Source: Acidimicrobiia bacterium (GTDB lineage Bacteria; Actinomycetota; Acidimicrobiia; Spongiisociales; ZC4RG35). Taken from it: DNA of 57,127 bases. The stretch lies in assembly GCA_013812505.1 (NCBI GenBank), contig JACCTH010000030.1, positions 1 to 57,127 of the forward strand. Direction: 5' to 3'. The notes under the pieces are model-generated. The model was not told the origin of the DNA and ran no database searches. It was given only the letters and a program-made list of their open reading frames with translations. The translations under genes were made by a program, and so were the position numbers. Shown one piece after another: positions 8,099 through 16,837 of the stretch (position 1 is the stretch's first letter; every line of letters begins with the position of its first letter).

Positions 8099-8310
8099 TT
8101 GTCGTCGTTCCAGGCGGGGTCTTCCTCCCATGCCTGGTTGCGCTTTTCCACCGTTTCGAGGGCATTGGCTGCCTCTTCGCGAGTGGGATAAGGCCCGAGC
8201 CTCACCTCGCTTCGGCAGCCGTCGACCGGTTCGACAGTTTGGTGATCCAAGCAATAGAACCATTGCTGATCGGACGGTTCGAGCTCGCCGGAAATGTCGT
8301 TAGGTGCCAC
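8095..8310 (-). CDS. 71-aa conserved hypothetical, SPOR-like helix
   Basis: This small acidic protein has a WFYCLDHQTVEPVDGCRS segment, whose two cysteines are 15 residues apart, followed by RLGPYPTREEAANALETVEKRN. The second part resembles the strand-helix unit of SPOR domains. Similar short proteins are common in actinobacteria, without known function. It is translationally coupled to the DmpA peptidase through a GTGA overlap, so the two are probably made together. No membrane segment is present. Confidence 0.65.
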   Translation of the reverse strand: MAPNDISGELEPSDQQWFYCLDHQTVEPVDGCRSEVRLGPYPTREEAANALETVEKRNQAWEEDPAWNDDK

Positions 8311-8372
8311 CTACCCCATCGTAGAAGCTAGGTTTATGGAAGCCTGGATGGGCATCAGAAGGAGAAACAGAC

Positions 8373-8603
8373 ATGACCGACCCGAGAGACCCCGGAGTCC
8401 AAAGGGAGCCCGAAGTCCACAGAGAACGAGAGGTCATCGTCACCAACAGCGGCGGTGGTGGCAGCAGCGCGGGGATGATCCTGGCCGCCGTCATTTTGGT
8501 GCTCGGTGTGATCTTCGCGATTTGGTATTTCAACAACAGCGGCGCCGGCGACTCGATCCCAAGCGAGATCGACGTCAACGTCAGCACGGCGACAACGAAC
8601 TAG
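8373..8603 (+). CDS. 76-aa single-pass membrane protein
   Basis: The ATG at 8373 follows AGAAGGAG at 11 nt spacing. About 38 charged cytoplasmic residues are followed by a Gly/Ser linker, one membrane helix (SAGMILAAVILVLGVIFAIW, about 37-56) and a short exported tail. No family is recognised. The organisation resembles small actinobacterial envelope proteins with an N-in/C-out topology. A strong hairpin just after the stop ends the transcript. Confidence 0.65.
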   Translation: MTDPRDPGVQREPEVHREREVIVTNSGGGGSSAGMILAAVILVLGVIFAIWYFNNSGAGDSIPSEIDVNVSTATTN

Positions 8604-8606
8604 AGA

Positions 8607-8633
8607 AACCCGCGAACCCTGGGTTCGCGGGTT
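8607..8633. terminator. Bidirectional terminator hairpin
   Basis: AACCCGCGAACCC and GGGTTCGCGGGTT pair over 13 bp around a single T. The hairpin sits between the convergent membrane-protein and DUF3105 genes and overlaps the first bases of the DUF3105 stop codon, so it can serve both strands. Confidence 0.8.
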
Positions 8634-9246
8634 ACGCGCCGTCGTCCACCGAAAAAGGACACTGGACCCCAGCTTCGGGGCCGGCTTGGGCGAACTGGCC
8701 GTAGAAACCCTCGATGGCAGCCAGGTCGACCGTGTCCATGGTCATCAGCTTCGTCCAGGCAGTGACCGCGATCATTGAGTCCATTCCCTCGCGGGGAGCG
8801 ACGATCACGTGCGATGGGGCATCGCGGCCGAACTCCTCGAGCTGATCTCGTTGTTCGTCGCCGATCGCCGGGTCGTATTGGACTATCACCACCCCATGTT
8901 CGAGGTCGTGACCCTGGACGATGTCAGATACCGGCGAGCGGTAAATCCCGCACGGGGCTGGGGTTGGCGAATGTGGTCCACTCGTGGGCGGGTTGGAGTT
9001 GTACTCCGGGGCTGGTTCGTTGGCTACAAGGTGTGCCTGGCCCAGATCGGGGAAGGTTTGAACGTTGGCGAGCGCCGGCGGCGGGGGGCGGGTTGCAAAG
9101 AAGACAATCGCGCCGATCAGGACAGCGGCGATGACCAATCCAGTGATGATTCGGCGATTGCGCAGCCGGCGCTCCGCCGCCACCCGGCGGGCAGCGGCCT
9201 CCTCAGCGGCACGTTCACTTGGTCTGCGGGCTCCCGTCCGGGCCAT
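8632..9246 (-). CDS. DUF3105 membrane-anchored extracytoplasmic protein
   Basis: This 204-residue protein has an Arg/Ala-rich cytoplasmic N-terminus, one membrane helix (IITGLVIAAVLIGAIVFFA, about 34-52) and an extracytoplasmic DUF3105 domain. That domain carries the family signature YNSNPPTSGPH, with a following conserved Cys, and LEHGVVIVQYDP. DUF3105 proteins are widespread in actinobacteria and have no proven function. The conserved His residues in SGPH and LEHG suggest a metal or haem site (inference). It stands alone. Confidence 0.8.
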   Translation of the reverse strand: MARTGARRPSERAAEEAAARRVAAERRLRNRRIITGLVIAAVLIGAIVFFATRPPPPALANVQTFPDLGQAHLVANEPAPEYNSNPPTSGPHSPTPAPCGIYRSPVSDIVQGHDLEHGVVIVQYDPAIGDEQRDQLEEFGRDAPSHVIVAPREGMDSMIAVTAWTKLMTMDTVDLAAIEGFYGQFAQAGPEAGVQCPFSVDDGA

Positions 9247-9309
9247 AAGCGATCAAAGGTACTTTCAACGGTATGAACCCTCCATGGTACGGCCCGACCA
9301 CTCGTTAGG

Positions 9310-10719
9310 TCACGACGCCTTGCCGAGGTTGGCGACTCCCCTTCTCTGCATGTCGCCCCAGCCGTGCGTCGAGCCACCCCCGATGAGCGCTCTGACCCGC
9401 CACCAAACGGTCTGTTGACGCAGACCGAAGTTCTCCACAAAGACAATCAGCACCAGACGGAGCGCGGCCAAGGGCCGATTGAAATACCCGTACCGCTCGT
9501 CGAGCAACAACGCGATCAGCGAGGTGAACGCACCTGCCAAGAAGGCGAGCGCCAACATCAACAGCGCATTCTCCCAAGCGACCGCGCCGAGAATGATCGC
9601 GATCGGGACGATGAGATAGCCCGCCATCTCAATGATTGGCGCCAAGTACTCGAAAAGCACCATCGTCGGCCAGCTGATCATGCCCACCGCGCCGTGGTGG
9701 GGGTTGAAGAACGAGCTGCGGAAGTCATGCGCCGCGGTCATCAACCCTCGGTGCCAGCGGATGCGCTGTCGGCGAAGGACTTGGCGCGTCGAGGGAACTT
9801 CGGTCCACACCAGAGCGGACGGCGCATACACCATCCGATAGGGCTCGCCGCGGGAGCGGTAGTAGCGGTGGATCCGCATCGTGAGATCCATGTCCTCGCC
9901 CATGTGGCCTGAGGTGAGACCGCCAACATTGACCACGGCTTCGCGAAGATAGATCCCGAAGGCTCCCGACACCAGGGGAAGGCCATTGAAGCTCGCCCAA
10001 GCCGGCCGGGCGGCGACGAAGGAACGCACATACTCGAGCAGCTGCCAGCGCTCGATGAACGATTCGGGAACGTTGGCTTCGACGATGTGCCCGAACTTGA
10101 CGACGCAGCCGTTGAGCGGGCGAATATTTCCTCCCACCGCCACAGTCCGGTCGCGATCCTCGACGACGTGGCGCATCGCATTGACGAGGGCCTTGCCGTC
10201 GATCAACACGTCGGCGTCGGTCAACATCACATACGGAAAGCGGGCGACGTTGATTCCCGCGTTGAGGGCATCGGCGCGACCGCCATTCAGCTTGTCGACC
10301 ACCGTGATCGACACCGGACGGGTGGAGTGATAGACCTGGCCGACTTGGGCGGTCGGGATGTTGGCTCGAAACGGGAGCGGCACCGGCACCAGGTTGAAAG
10401 TGTCGATCAGCTTCTGCAGCGTGCCATCATTCGATCCGTCGTTGACAACCACGATCTCGAACCGGGGATAGCTGATCATCGCAACCGAGCGGACCGACTC
10501 GACCACGCCCACCTCTTCGTTGTAGGCGGGTAGCACGATCGAGACTGGCGGGCTCACATCGCTCACCAGCATGTCGTCGATGCGGCCAAATCGTTCCAGC
10601 ATCCGCTCCTTGTCAAGCGCAAAGGCAGAAATCAACGCGAGGGTCAGGAGGTAGAGCTGCATCAGGACGAAATAGCCGAGCACCCCAACCGAGGCGACCG
10701 CGATGATGCGGTGGATCAT
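9310..10719 (-). CDS. Processive family-2 glycosyltransferase, membrane-embedded
   Basis: This 469-residue GT2 is of the PgaC/hyaluronan-synthase type. It has one N-terminal membrane helix, a GT-A domain beginning PPVSIVLPAYNEEVGVVE, the acceptor DAD in VMLTDADVLIDG, the catalytic GEDMDLTMRIH, and the processivity motif RRQRIRWHRG (Q-x-x-R-W). Two or three C-terminal helices probably form the polymer channel. Its ATG overlaps the stop of the HEAT-repeat gene (10716-10719). A secreted polysaccharide is the likely product; the sugar is unknown, and no PilZ domain is present. Confidence 0.85.
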   Translation of the reverse strand: MIHRIIAVASVGVLGYFVLMQLYLLTLALISAFALDKERMLERFGRIDDMLVSDVSPPVSIVLPAYNEEVGVVESVRSVAMISYPRFEIVVVNDGSNDGTLQKLIDTFNLVPVPLPFRANIPTAQVGQVYHSTRPVSITVVDKLNGGRADALNAGINVARFPYVMLTDADVLIDGKALVNAMRHVVEDRDRTVAVGGNIRPLNGCVVKFGHIVEANVPESFIERWQLLEYVRSFVAARPAWASFNGLPLVSGAFGIYLREAVVNVGGLTSGHMGEDMDLTMRIHRYYRSRGEPYRMVYAPSALVWTEVPSTRQVLRRQRIRWHRGLMTAAHDFRSSFFNPHHGAVGMISWPTMVLFEYLAPIIEMAGYLIVPIAIILGAVAWENALLMLALAFLAGAFTSLIALLLDERYGYFNRPLAALRLVLIVFVENFGLRQQTVWWRVRALIGGGSTHGWGDMQRRGVANLGKAS

Positions 10720-11807
10720 TGAGTTTCCACTGAAAGCCGCGGACTCACTCCTGCGGGCAAGAGCCGAAGCTCGGCCAACTGGTTGCGGGCGGCGTCGGCC
10801 GCGAAGTGGTCCTCAGACTCCAGAGCCTTGGTAAGCTCGACCACCCCGCCGGGGAGCTCGCCCAGAGTCTCGGCCGCGTTCTGTCGCACCCACCATTGCG
10901 AGTCTGACAGGAGACCGGACACGATCGGGGCCACTGAACCATCTGCGAGATAGGCGAGCGCACGAACGGATCGCGCTCGCACTTCCCACGACTCGTTCCG
11001 AAGGGCTCTCAGCAATGCAAACCGAGACGAATCCGAGCCAATCCGCCCTAGCGCCGAAGCAGCGGCAATCCGCCATTCCCTGCGATCGCTCTCGAGGAGC
11101 TCGAGCAATGTCATCTCCGCGTCGAGATCACCTATGAGTCCCAGAGTGCGGGCCGCCTCGGCCACCGCCTGTTCAGTTGAATTCGGGGACTGCCAGGCGA
11201 GATCGATCCACCGACAGATCGGATACACCGCTTCCCGACCAAACAGGGGAAGCGAATCGGCCAGCTTCGCCACCTCCCAAGCACGGACCCGCACACAGAG
11301 GTCGAGGATCAAGGGAACCGAGGCCACGTCGCCCAAACGGCCCAATCCATGTGCCGCGTGGAACCGGACGAATTCGTTCCGATCCGTAAGCAAGCTCCGC
11401 AGGTGTGGAATCTCTTGCTGCGAAGCGAGCTCGACATAGGAGCCGATCGCCCGCAAGCGGATGGCGTTGAGCCATGGCGGTTGAATACATCTCCGGAGGC
11501 TCGGTAGGACCTTCGATCGTTTGATCAACTCGTCGACGAATTCGCCATCTTCGCCGCTCAACAACCGCCTGTAGTCGATGATCGCCTGGTGGAAAAGGCG
11601 GTCGCGAGCCCATTGCCGCGGCATGTGACTGGGGAGGAGCTTGGTGGCAATCATCTCGCCCAAAGCGGCGATATAGATGGCGCTCCGCACTCCGCGGCCA
11701 ACCAGGATGATGCGATGGGCGAGCTTCACCGCGACCAACGTCAGCGCCGCAATTAAGGTCGCCGTGGCCATTAGCAAGGTGATTACAGGGAGAAGCCCGT
11801 CCACCAA
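10716..11807 (-). CDS. Membrane-anchored HEAT-repeat protein
   Basis: The 363-residue protein has an N-terminal membrane helix (LLPVITLLMATATLIAALTL) and then about seven HEAT/PBS-lyase-type repeats, for example RFHAAHGLGRLGDVASVPLI, RIAAASALGRIGSDSSRFAL and WVRQNAAETLGELPG. It begins with GTG and precedes the GT2 with an ATGA overlap. HEAT solenoids are protein-binding scaffolds, so here it may assemble or gate the glycosyltransferase (inference). A single-domain response regulator gene lies just upstream in the same direction. Confidence 0.8.
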   Translation of the reverse strand: MVDGLLPVITLLMATATLIAALTLVAVKLAHRIILVGRGVRSAIYIAALGEMIATKLLPSHMPRQWARDRLFHQAIIDYRRLLSGEDGEFVDELIKRSKVLPSLRRCIQPPWLNAIRLRAIGSYVELASQQEIPHLRSLLTDRNEFVRFHAAHGLGRLGDVASVPLILDLCVRVRAWEVAKLADSLPLFGREAVYPICRWIDLAWQSPNSTEQAVAEAARTLGLIGDLDAEMTLLELLESDRREWRIAAASALGRIGSDSSRFALLRALRNESWEVRARSVRALAYLADGSVAPIVSGLLSDSQWWVRQNAAETLGELPGGVVELTKALESEDHFAADAARNQLAELRLLPAGVSPRLSVETQ

Positions 11808-11842
11808 AGAAGAATCGGCGCTGAAAACGCGCCGATTAACTC

Positions 11843-12206
11843 CTATTTGAACCGCAGACGGCCGTTGATTCGTGCCGTCAATTCAGCCATATTGACCGGC
11901 TTGCGCACATAGTCGGCGGCGCCCATTTCGAACGAATGCACCACCGTGTCGACGTCGTCGATGGCGGTGAGGAGGAAAACCGGGAACTCGATCCCCTGTC
12001 TTTGCCAGGCAGCAATCACCTCGGTGCCAAGCATCCCCGGCATAAGTTGATCGAAGGACGGCAAGGTCAATCTCGCGGTTCAAGCCCGCTTCGAAGGCCG
12101 CTGGCCCGTCGCCGACATCGACGACCTCATGCCCGGCCGCTTGCAGATGCCGGACGAGCAACACGCGGACCGGAGCTGCATCGTCGGCAACCAAAATCCG
12201 AGCCAT
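11843..12206 (-). pseudogene. Single-domain response regulator (frameshifted)
   Basis: The N-terminal part (from ATG 12206) reads MARILVADDAAPVRVLLVRH with the acidic pair DD. The C-terminal part is in another frame: DQLMPGMLGTEVIAAWQ with the phospho-acceptor Asp, LLTAIDDVDT, and the conserved Lys in YVRKPVNMAEL. The frames meet near 12050-12060, after DLAVL, and one indel in a short C/T run would restore an intact receiver of about 121 residues with no output domain. A sequencing error is likely. It lies upstream of the HEAT/GT2 pair and may act on them by protein-protein contact. Confidence 0.75.
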
Positions 12207-12305
12207 TTTTCATGAGAGTACGCAGCCGCGAGACCTTCAAGGGGTTTTTCGGGCGTAGCTGCCAGCGCTGGAACCAGATAGCCATCTCACGGCGTCCCAA
12301 TAGTC

Positions 12306-12734
12306 ATGAGAGTGGTTGCCAAGTTGATGGCGGTAGGGCTTATCTTGATCTCCTGTGGAGACCCGGTTTTGACCGATGCAACCGAGCCGTCGGAGCCGGC
12401 GAGCACCACCTCGGGGACCAGGCCGGCCTTTGAGACGATGCCGCCCCTCACGACACTCGGGGGTGTTCCCGGGGACCTGCCCGCAAGCCACTGGGAGGCA
12501 ATCCTCGCCGACCTCTCCTCGCGCGAGGTCGCGACGAATGGCGTTGCGTTGATCGAAGCGCTCGAGGTCACCTGGAACGACGGCGCATTGGGTTGTCCCC
12601 AGCCCGGGGTTGCCTATACCCAGGCCCTCGTCGATGGGATGAAGGTGACCGTTGAGGCCGACGGTACGCGATACACGTATCACTTCGGCGCCAACGGTCC
12701 CCCGATCCTTTGTGTTAAAGGCCGCCCTGCCTAG
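12306..12734 (+). CDS. Small secreted lipoprotein
   Basis: This 142-residue protein has a type II signal peptide ending in the lipobox LILISCG, with Cys at about residue 17. A Ser/Thr/Pro-rich linker leads to a compact C-terminal domain, VTWNDGALGCPQPGVAYTQA then KVTVEADGTRYTYHFG. This W-x-D-G-x-L-G-C-P pattern recurs in many actinobacterial extracytoplasmic proteins, sometimes fused to proteases. The function is unknown. It converges on the PA2169-like gene with a 4-bp overlap. Confidence 0.75.
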   Translation: MRVVAKLMAVGLILISCGDPVLTDATEPSEPASTTSGTRPAFETMPPLTTLGGVPGDLPASHWEAILADLSSREVATNGVALIEALEVTWNDGALGCPQPGVAYTQALVDGMKVTVEADGTRYTYHFGANGPPILCVKGRPA

Positions 12735-13180
12735 GTGGTGGCGTCCCGCAACGCTCGGACGTCATCATGCGCAGCTTGCACGACCGCGAACTGGCGCTCG
12801 ATCACGTTGCGCAGATCGATCGAGATGTCAGTCTCGTCTAGAGCCTTTTCGTACTCCGAAACGGCATGGTCTTCACCTTGCTCGGCAACGTCGAGCACAC
12901 CTTCGGCATCGGACCCGGTCAGCGCATCTTTGATCGCCATCCATCCGCGATGGAGGGCGGCACCTGCCGAACCGGACTCGGTCAGGGAGTCGTCGTCAGA
13001 CCCCGCCATATTTCTGAGCTCGGATGCGAACTCACCTCGCTGCTCCGAGTAATCGCGGAACTTCGCTACGAGATCCATGCGGTTTGACTCGGCGAGCTTG
13101 TCCGCGGCCTCGGCGAAACCTTTCTTCCCATCCTCGAGCACCTCAATGAGGTTCTTACGAACCTGTTCGTCAGTTGACAT
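12731..13180 (-). CDS. PA2169-family four-helix-bundle protein (DUF2383)
   Basis: This 149-residue, entirely helical, acidic protein starts MSTDEQVRKNLIEVLEDGKKGFAEAADKL and contains the family's conserved YSEQRGEFASELR and ALHRGWMAIKDALTG helices. Members adopt a ferritin-like four-helix bundle, possibly with a di-metal site, and are often stress-induced. I selected the ATG at 13180 because AAGGAAGG lies just upstream; the frame remains open far beyond it but without family-like sequence. Confidence 0.8.
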   Translation of the reverse strand: MSTDEQVRKNLIEVLEDGKKGFAEAADKLAESNRMDLVAKFRDYSEQRGEFASELRNMAGSDDDSLTESGSAGAALHRGWMAIKDALTGSDAEGVLDVAEQGEDHAVSEYEKALDETDISIDLRNVIERQFAVVQAAHDDVRALRDATT

Positions 13181-13344
13181 AGGCCCCTTCCTTTCTTGAC
13201 CTGAGCGACAACGCTGTGTTGCGACGCTGGTCTGAGATCCCAGATACCCCGCTTCGGTGGCACCGAAACGGTCGATGTGCCACGAGGACAGCAGGGACCG
13301 GACGAACGCTCGTAATGTGGCGAGGTTCAAACTTGGAGGAAGCC

Positions 13345-13524
13345 TTGACGGATCCGCGAAACGATGACAAGAAGGACGGAAGCAATTGGGTTGGTGGCTC
13401 GGTTCTCGGCGTGGGGATCGGAGCGGGAGTTGGCGCCATCGTCGGAAACCTCGGCAACGGGATCTGGATCGGCGCCGTGATCGGAGTCGGGCTCGGCTTG
13501 CTGATGATGCAGCTTCGCCGCTAG
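13345..13524 (+). CDS. 59-aa glycine-zipper membrane protein
   Basis: A TTG start at 13345 follows GGAGGA by 4 nt. The encoded peptide has a charged N-terminus and then a glycine-repeat hydrophobic segment (VGGSVLGVGIGAGVGAIVG, then GIWIGAVIGVGLGLLMM), typical of glycine-zipper transmembrane hairpins. An ATG at 13316 in the same frame is an alternative start. No specific function can be given. Confidence 0.6.
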   Translation: MTDPRNDDKKDGSNWVGGSVLGVGIGAGVGAIVGNLGNGIWIGAVIGVGLGLLMMQLRR

Positions 13525-13568
13525 TCGGGTGCTCGAGCAAGGCATCAGATCTCCATACCAAGGAACCT

Positions 13569-14072
13569 ATGGATAGTGCCGACATCGCAGTGTTGATTCT
13601 CCGAGCCTGGATCGGAGGGGTGATGTTTGCCCACGGTTTCAACCATGGCCGCAATCTCAAAGGCACCGCTTCTTACTTCGAGTCGAAGGGCTTTAGCCGC
13701 TCGGATCTGCTCGCCCCAGCGTCGACCTACGGCGAGATCGCGATCGGGATCGGCCTCGTCCTTGGCCTTTTGACGCCCGTTGCCGCTGCCGGGCTGATCA
13801 CGACCATGACCGTGGCGTACGGCTCGGTGCATCGCTTTGCCGGCTTCTTCGTTTTCAAACGGCCCGACGAGGGTTGGGAATACGTTGCGACATTGGCGGT
13901 GGCGGCGCTCGTCCTCGCGACGTTGGGTCCGGGGCGGATCTCGCTCGACGCGGTCATTGGTCTCGATCTTCGTAGCTGGACCGGCTTCCTGATCGCCCTG
14001 GCCGGAGTGGCGGCGGGGGTCGCCCAGTTGGCGCTCCTCTGGCGCAAGCCCTCGGCGCCTACCGTGGAATAG
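13569..14072 (+). CDS. DoxX-family membrane protein
   Basis: This 167-residue protein has four predicted membrane helices. It opens with the DoxX signature IAVLILRAWIGGVMFAHGFNHG and continues with YGEIAIGIGLVLGLLTPVAAAG. An extra basic cytoplasmic loop (FVFKRPDEGWEY) is also typical of the family. DoxX proteins are linked to thiosulfate:quinone oxidation or thiol-redox complexes, but most actinobacterial members are unassigned. The ATG at 13569 has AAGGA 4 nt upstream. Confidence 0.8.
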   Translation: MDSADIAVLILRAWIGGVMFAHGFNHGRNLKGTASYFESKGFSRSDLLAPASTYGEIAIGIGLVLGLLTPVAAAGLITTMTVAYGSVHRFAGFFVFKRPDEGWEYVATLAVAALVLATLGPGRISLDAVIGLDLRSWTGFLIALAGVAAGVAQLALLWRKPSAPTVE

Positions 14073-14115
14073 CGCAGGCGAAGGTCTCGTTTCCCCATAA
14101 CCGAAGGAGGATTGT

Positions 14116-14520
14116 TTGACGGATTGGAATCAGAACACAATCGAGGAGTTCCGCGCCAACGAGGGCAAGGTGGGCGGTTACTTCGAGGGACGCCCCATCC
14201 TGCTGCTCCATCACAAGGGAGCCCAGTCGGGAGTCGAGCGTGTGAACCCGGTGATGTACGAGACGCTCGATAACGGTTTTGCGGTTTTCGCCTCGAAGGC
14301 CGGGGCGGACACCAACCCGGACTGGTATCACAACCTCAAGGCCAACCCCGAGACGACGGTTGAAGTCGGTAGTGAAACCATACCGGTCAAGGCCCGAATC
14401 GCAGATCCCCAGGAGCGCGAGCCGATTTAGAGCAGATGGAAGCAGGCCAATCCCAACTTCGCCGAGTACGAGACGAAGACTTCGCGAGAAATCCCGGTCG
14501 TCATCCTCGATCGCCGCTAG
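14116..14520 (+). pseudogene. Deazaflavin-dependent nitroreductase (Ddn-like), internal amber
   Basis: The frame begins with TTG 5 nt after AAGGAGG and reads the DUF385/Ddn fold: GGYFEGRPILLLHHKGAQSG, NGFAVFASKAGADTNPDWYH and NLKANPETTVEVG. The family binds F420 and reduces quinones or nitroaromatics. A TAG at 14428-14430 interrupts it after EREPI. The same frame then continues SRWKQANPNFAEYETKTSRE IPVVILDRR to a second TAG at 14520, which is exactly the normal C-terminus. Family members generally have Trp at the interrupted position, so TGG to TAG is the simplest explanation. The product would be truncated by 31 residues unless the amber is read through. Confidence 0.8.
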
Positions 14521-14848
14521 TTCGGGGCGCCGCCGTTGATCCCTCGAGTGCTCGGAAGGCGGGATTGAAGAATCCGAATCCGGTCACACCCAAGTAGAGG
14601 GGCCATTGCAATAAGGTCACCAATCACCCCGAAGAAAGATCAGAAGGACGGCGGCATCAAGCTGACGACTTAGCGCCCACGGTTTTCCCCCCTGATCGAC
14701 CATCGTTACTAAGTCCACCACCCGACCATACCCCTTGCCTCAGTGGCTCTACAGAATCCGCGACCGTCCCTAATTCCGTAACTGAGGACTCAATCGGCGT
14801 CGAAGGCTGGGAGCGATCGCTTGTTCTCAACGCAGTCACCACGGCTCG
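14521..14848. other. Gap without recognisable gene
   Basis: Between the Ddn-like gene and the convergent LLM oxidoreductase no frame has both a start with a ribosome binding site and a recognisable sequence. A short tail (ITPKKDQKDGGIKLTT) near 14620-14675 could be the end of a lost gene. No strong hairpin is seen. Confidence 0.4.
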
Positions 14849-15781
14849 TCAATCGGCGTGGAGCAGTTCCAGTACGGGCGCCATCGCTTCGAAGGCCTCA
14901 ATCGTGCCCGGGCCCAGCATGATGTCGACTTGAGTGAAGCCCGCTTCGCGGAACGAGCGCAGGCCCTCCGCGATCTCTTCCGGCGGACCGGATATCACTG
15001 ACTCCCGCCTTTCCGACGGCTGGAGCGGGTTCACCGATATCCCAGCAGCGCGACCGATGGTCCATGGGTCGCGGCCGAGCTCCTCGCAGATCGCGTTGAG
15101 CGTCGCCAGCCGTGGCGCCAGCTCGTCAACGTGGGCGCGCTCTTCCGCGTATCCGCTCCAGGTGTCCGCGTGGAGCGCGGCATGCCGTTGGCCCTTCGGC
15201 CCGTTACCACCGATGAGGAGCGGGATCGCATTCGGGCGCGGCCCCACTGGCAGCTGCGGCAGGTCACGGGCAGCGTAGAACTGGCCTTCAAAGTCAGCGT
15301 GCCCGGTGCGCATTAGTGGGATGATGACTTGGAGCGCCTCCTCGAACCGGGCGAAGATCCGGTCCTCCGGGAGACCGAAAGCCTTGGCTTGCCCCGGCCA
15401 CTCGTGGCCGGCACCCAAACCGAACACGAAGCGCCCGCCGCTGATCTCGTCGAGGGTTTCGGCTGTTTTGGCGATGATGCCGGGGTTGCGGTGTAGCGCG
15501 GACAGCACCCAAGTGCCGACCTTGACCCGGGAGGTCGTCGCCCCCACTGCGCCGGCCATGGAGACCATCCCACATGCCCGAGGCGCCGCGCCCTCAACTC
15601 GCCACAGGAGCTCGTCCGGCGTCCAGAGCGTGTCGAACCCCATCGTCTCAGCCAGCAAGGCCATCTCGCGGATATCGGTCCAGCGCGGCGTAACCCGCTC
15701 GGGTCCGAACTGAACGATGGGCAACACAACGCCAATCTCGAACGGGCGCAACGATCTCTCCTCCGGAACAGGAGTCACCAT
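14849..15781 (-). CDS. LLM-class F420-dependent oxidoreductase
   Basis: This 310-residue TIM-barrel protein is of the bacterial-luciferase-like superfamily. The N-terminal IGVVLPIVQFGPERVTPRW, the central KTAETLDEISGGRFVFGLGAGHEW and PLLIGGNGPKGQRHAALHADTWSG are typical of F420-dependent members. The RFVFGLGAGHEW segment lines the cofactor site. The GGRF.FGLG motif and the nearby Ddn-like gene suggest that the host makes F420. The substrate cannot be named; redox conversion of an aldehyde, alcohol or cofactor is typical. Confidence 0.85.
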   Translation of the reverse strand: MVTPVPEERSLRPFEIGVVLPIVQFGPERVTPRWTDIREMALLAETMGFDTLWTPDELLWRVEGAAPRACGMVSMAGAVGATTSRVKVGTWVLSALHRNPGIIAKTAETLDEISGGRFVFGLGAGHEWPGQAKAFGLPEDRIFARFEEALQVIIPLMRTGHADFEGQFYAARDLPQLPVGPRPNAIPLLIGGNGPKGQRHAALHADTWSGYAEERAHVDELAPRLATLNAICEELGRDPWTIGRAAGISVNPLQPSERRESVISGPPEEIAEGLRSFREAGFTQVDIMLGPGTIEAFEAMAPVLELLHAD

Positions 15782-15879
15782 TCTTTAGGCAATTCTGGTC
15801 GCTATGAAACCACCGGAACCGAGGGTTCGCAATGCGACTAGGTTCGCCCGCGGTTGGCCCTGGCCGCGCATCGAGCGCC

Positions 15880-15911
15880 ACTGGTCCCACGGCTCGGGCC
15901 GTGGGACCAGT
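15880..15911. terminator. 14-bp perfect hairpin
   Basis: ACTGGTCCCACGGC and GCCGTGGGACCAGT pair perfectly around a TCGG loop, about 100 bp upstream of the LLM oxidoreductase start. There is no T-run. It could insulate the LLM gene from the degraded sigma-factor region to the right. Confidence 0.6.
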
Positions 15912-16044
15912 CGGACAACCCCCCGGTTGCTCAGAACGATTAGTGCCCGGATGCGGCGGATGGTCACTTCAATTGCGAAACGCCACCGAGGGCGTTCGCG
16001 AAAAATCCAGTGACCTGTCGAGCTAGCCGGGCACAAGAATCCAC

Positions 16045-16257
16045 ATGGAGGTTGTTATCCGAAAGCGGCTGACTGGCTCGGAGAAAGAGGTGAGATTCGC
16101 CGAGGTCTACCGTCTCTATGGCAAGCACATTCGCGCCTACTGCACCCGCCGCACCGACCATTCGGACGTTGCCGACGCGGTCGCCGAAACCTTTCTGGTG
16201 GCGTGGAGGGACGCGGCAAGAGAGCTGTTTGCTCTGATGGCACCTTTGGCGACATAG
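16045..16257 (+). pseudogene. ECF sigma factor fragment, region 2 only
   Basis: From ATG 16045 the sequence reads EVRFAEVYRLYGKHIRAYCTRR and then DVADAVAETFLVAWR, the helices of sigma-70 region 2 (core binding and -10 recognition). After VAWR, near 16208, similarity ends abruptly, and the frame stops at 16257 without region 4. The sequence that follows belongs to an unrelated protein in another frame, so this is a truncated gene fused to foreign sequence by deletion or recombination. Confidence 0.65.
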
Positions 16258-16679
16258 CCTTGACCGACCTTCCAATAGTCCTCGACCATGACCGCGCGGT
16301 CGGGTGGGACTACACAAACCAGGGATGCGAGGAGAGCTCCAGTGGCACCGACGGCACCGTCGTCATCTGCCCCTATCTCTTCGAGAACGATTGGATGCGG
16401 GCCCTCGACCTCGAGCCGGTGCCGGGGAGTCACGAGATCCTGGTCACCCAGGGGCAAATCCAATTCGTGCGTGAGATCGACATCGTCAGCCCCCAAAGCA
16501 ACGGAATCGGCGTGGCGTATCGTGCGTTCCGAACCTGGGTCAACGCGAACCATCCTGATGACATTGCAACGATGTTCGGCTCGGGCGATCAGATCCTTCG
16601 CAACCCGGGTTCGATCCCACTCTACGAGCAGTGCACCGACGAGTTCGTGGCGGCATCCACTTCGTCGACATCCCCATGA
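16203..16679 (+). pseudogene. Fragment of a secreted SnoaL-like hypothetical
   Basis: The frame reads SDGTFGDIALTDLPIVLDHD, DIVSPQSNGIGVAYRAF and FRTWVNANHPDDIATMFGSG. The last segment, with QILRNPGSIPLYEQCTDEF after it, resembles SnoaL/NTF2-like extracytoplasmic domains found in actinobacterial lipoproteins. No signal peptide or convincing start exists; the 5' end is fused to the sigma-factor fragment. The C-terminus is followed by a frame change near 16660. It is probably a remnant. Confidence 0.45.
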
Positions 16680-16837
16680 TCCGGACCACACATGGGGACG
16701 GGACCAGCTTTGAGGTATTCGCGCTGATCGACTGGGTTGTGAGGTTTTCCTCGGCTGATCCATCGTGGCCAAGAATCCCGTCATACGTTCGGGCAATCGC
16801 TTGCCTTTATCGGATGTGAGTACCCGCGGGGGCCGGA

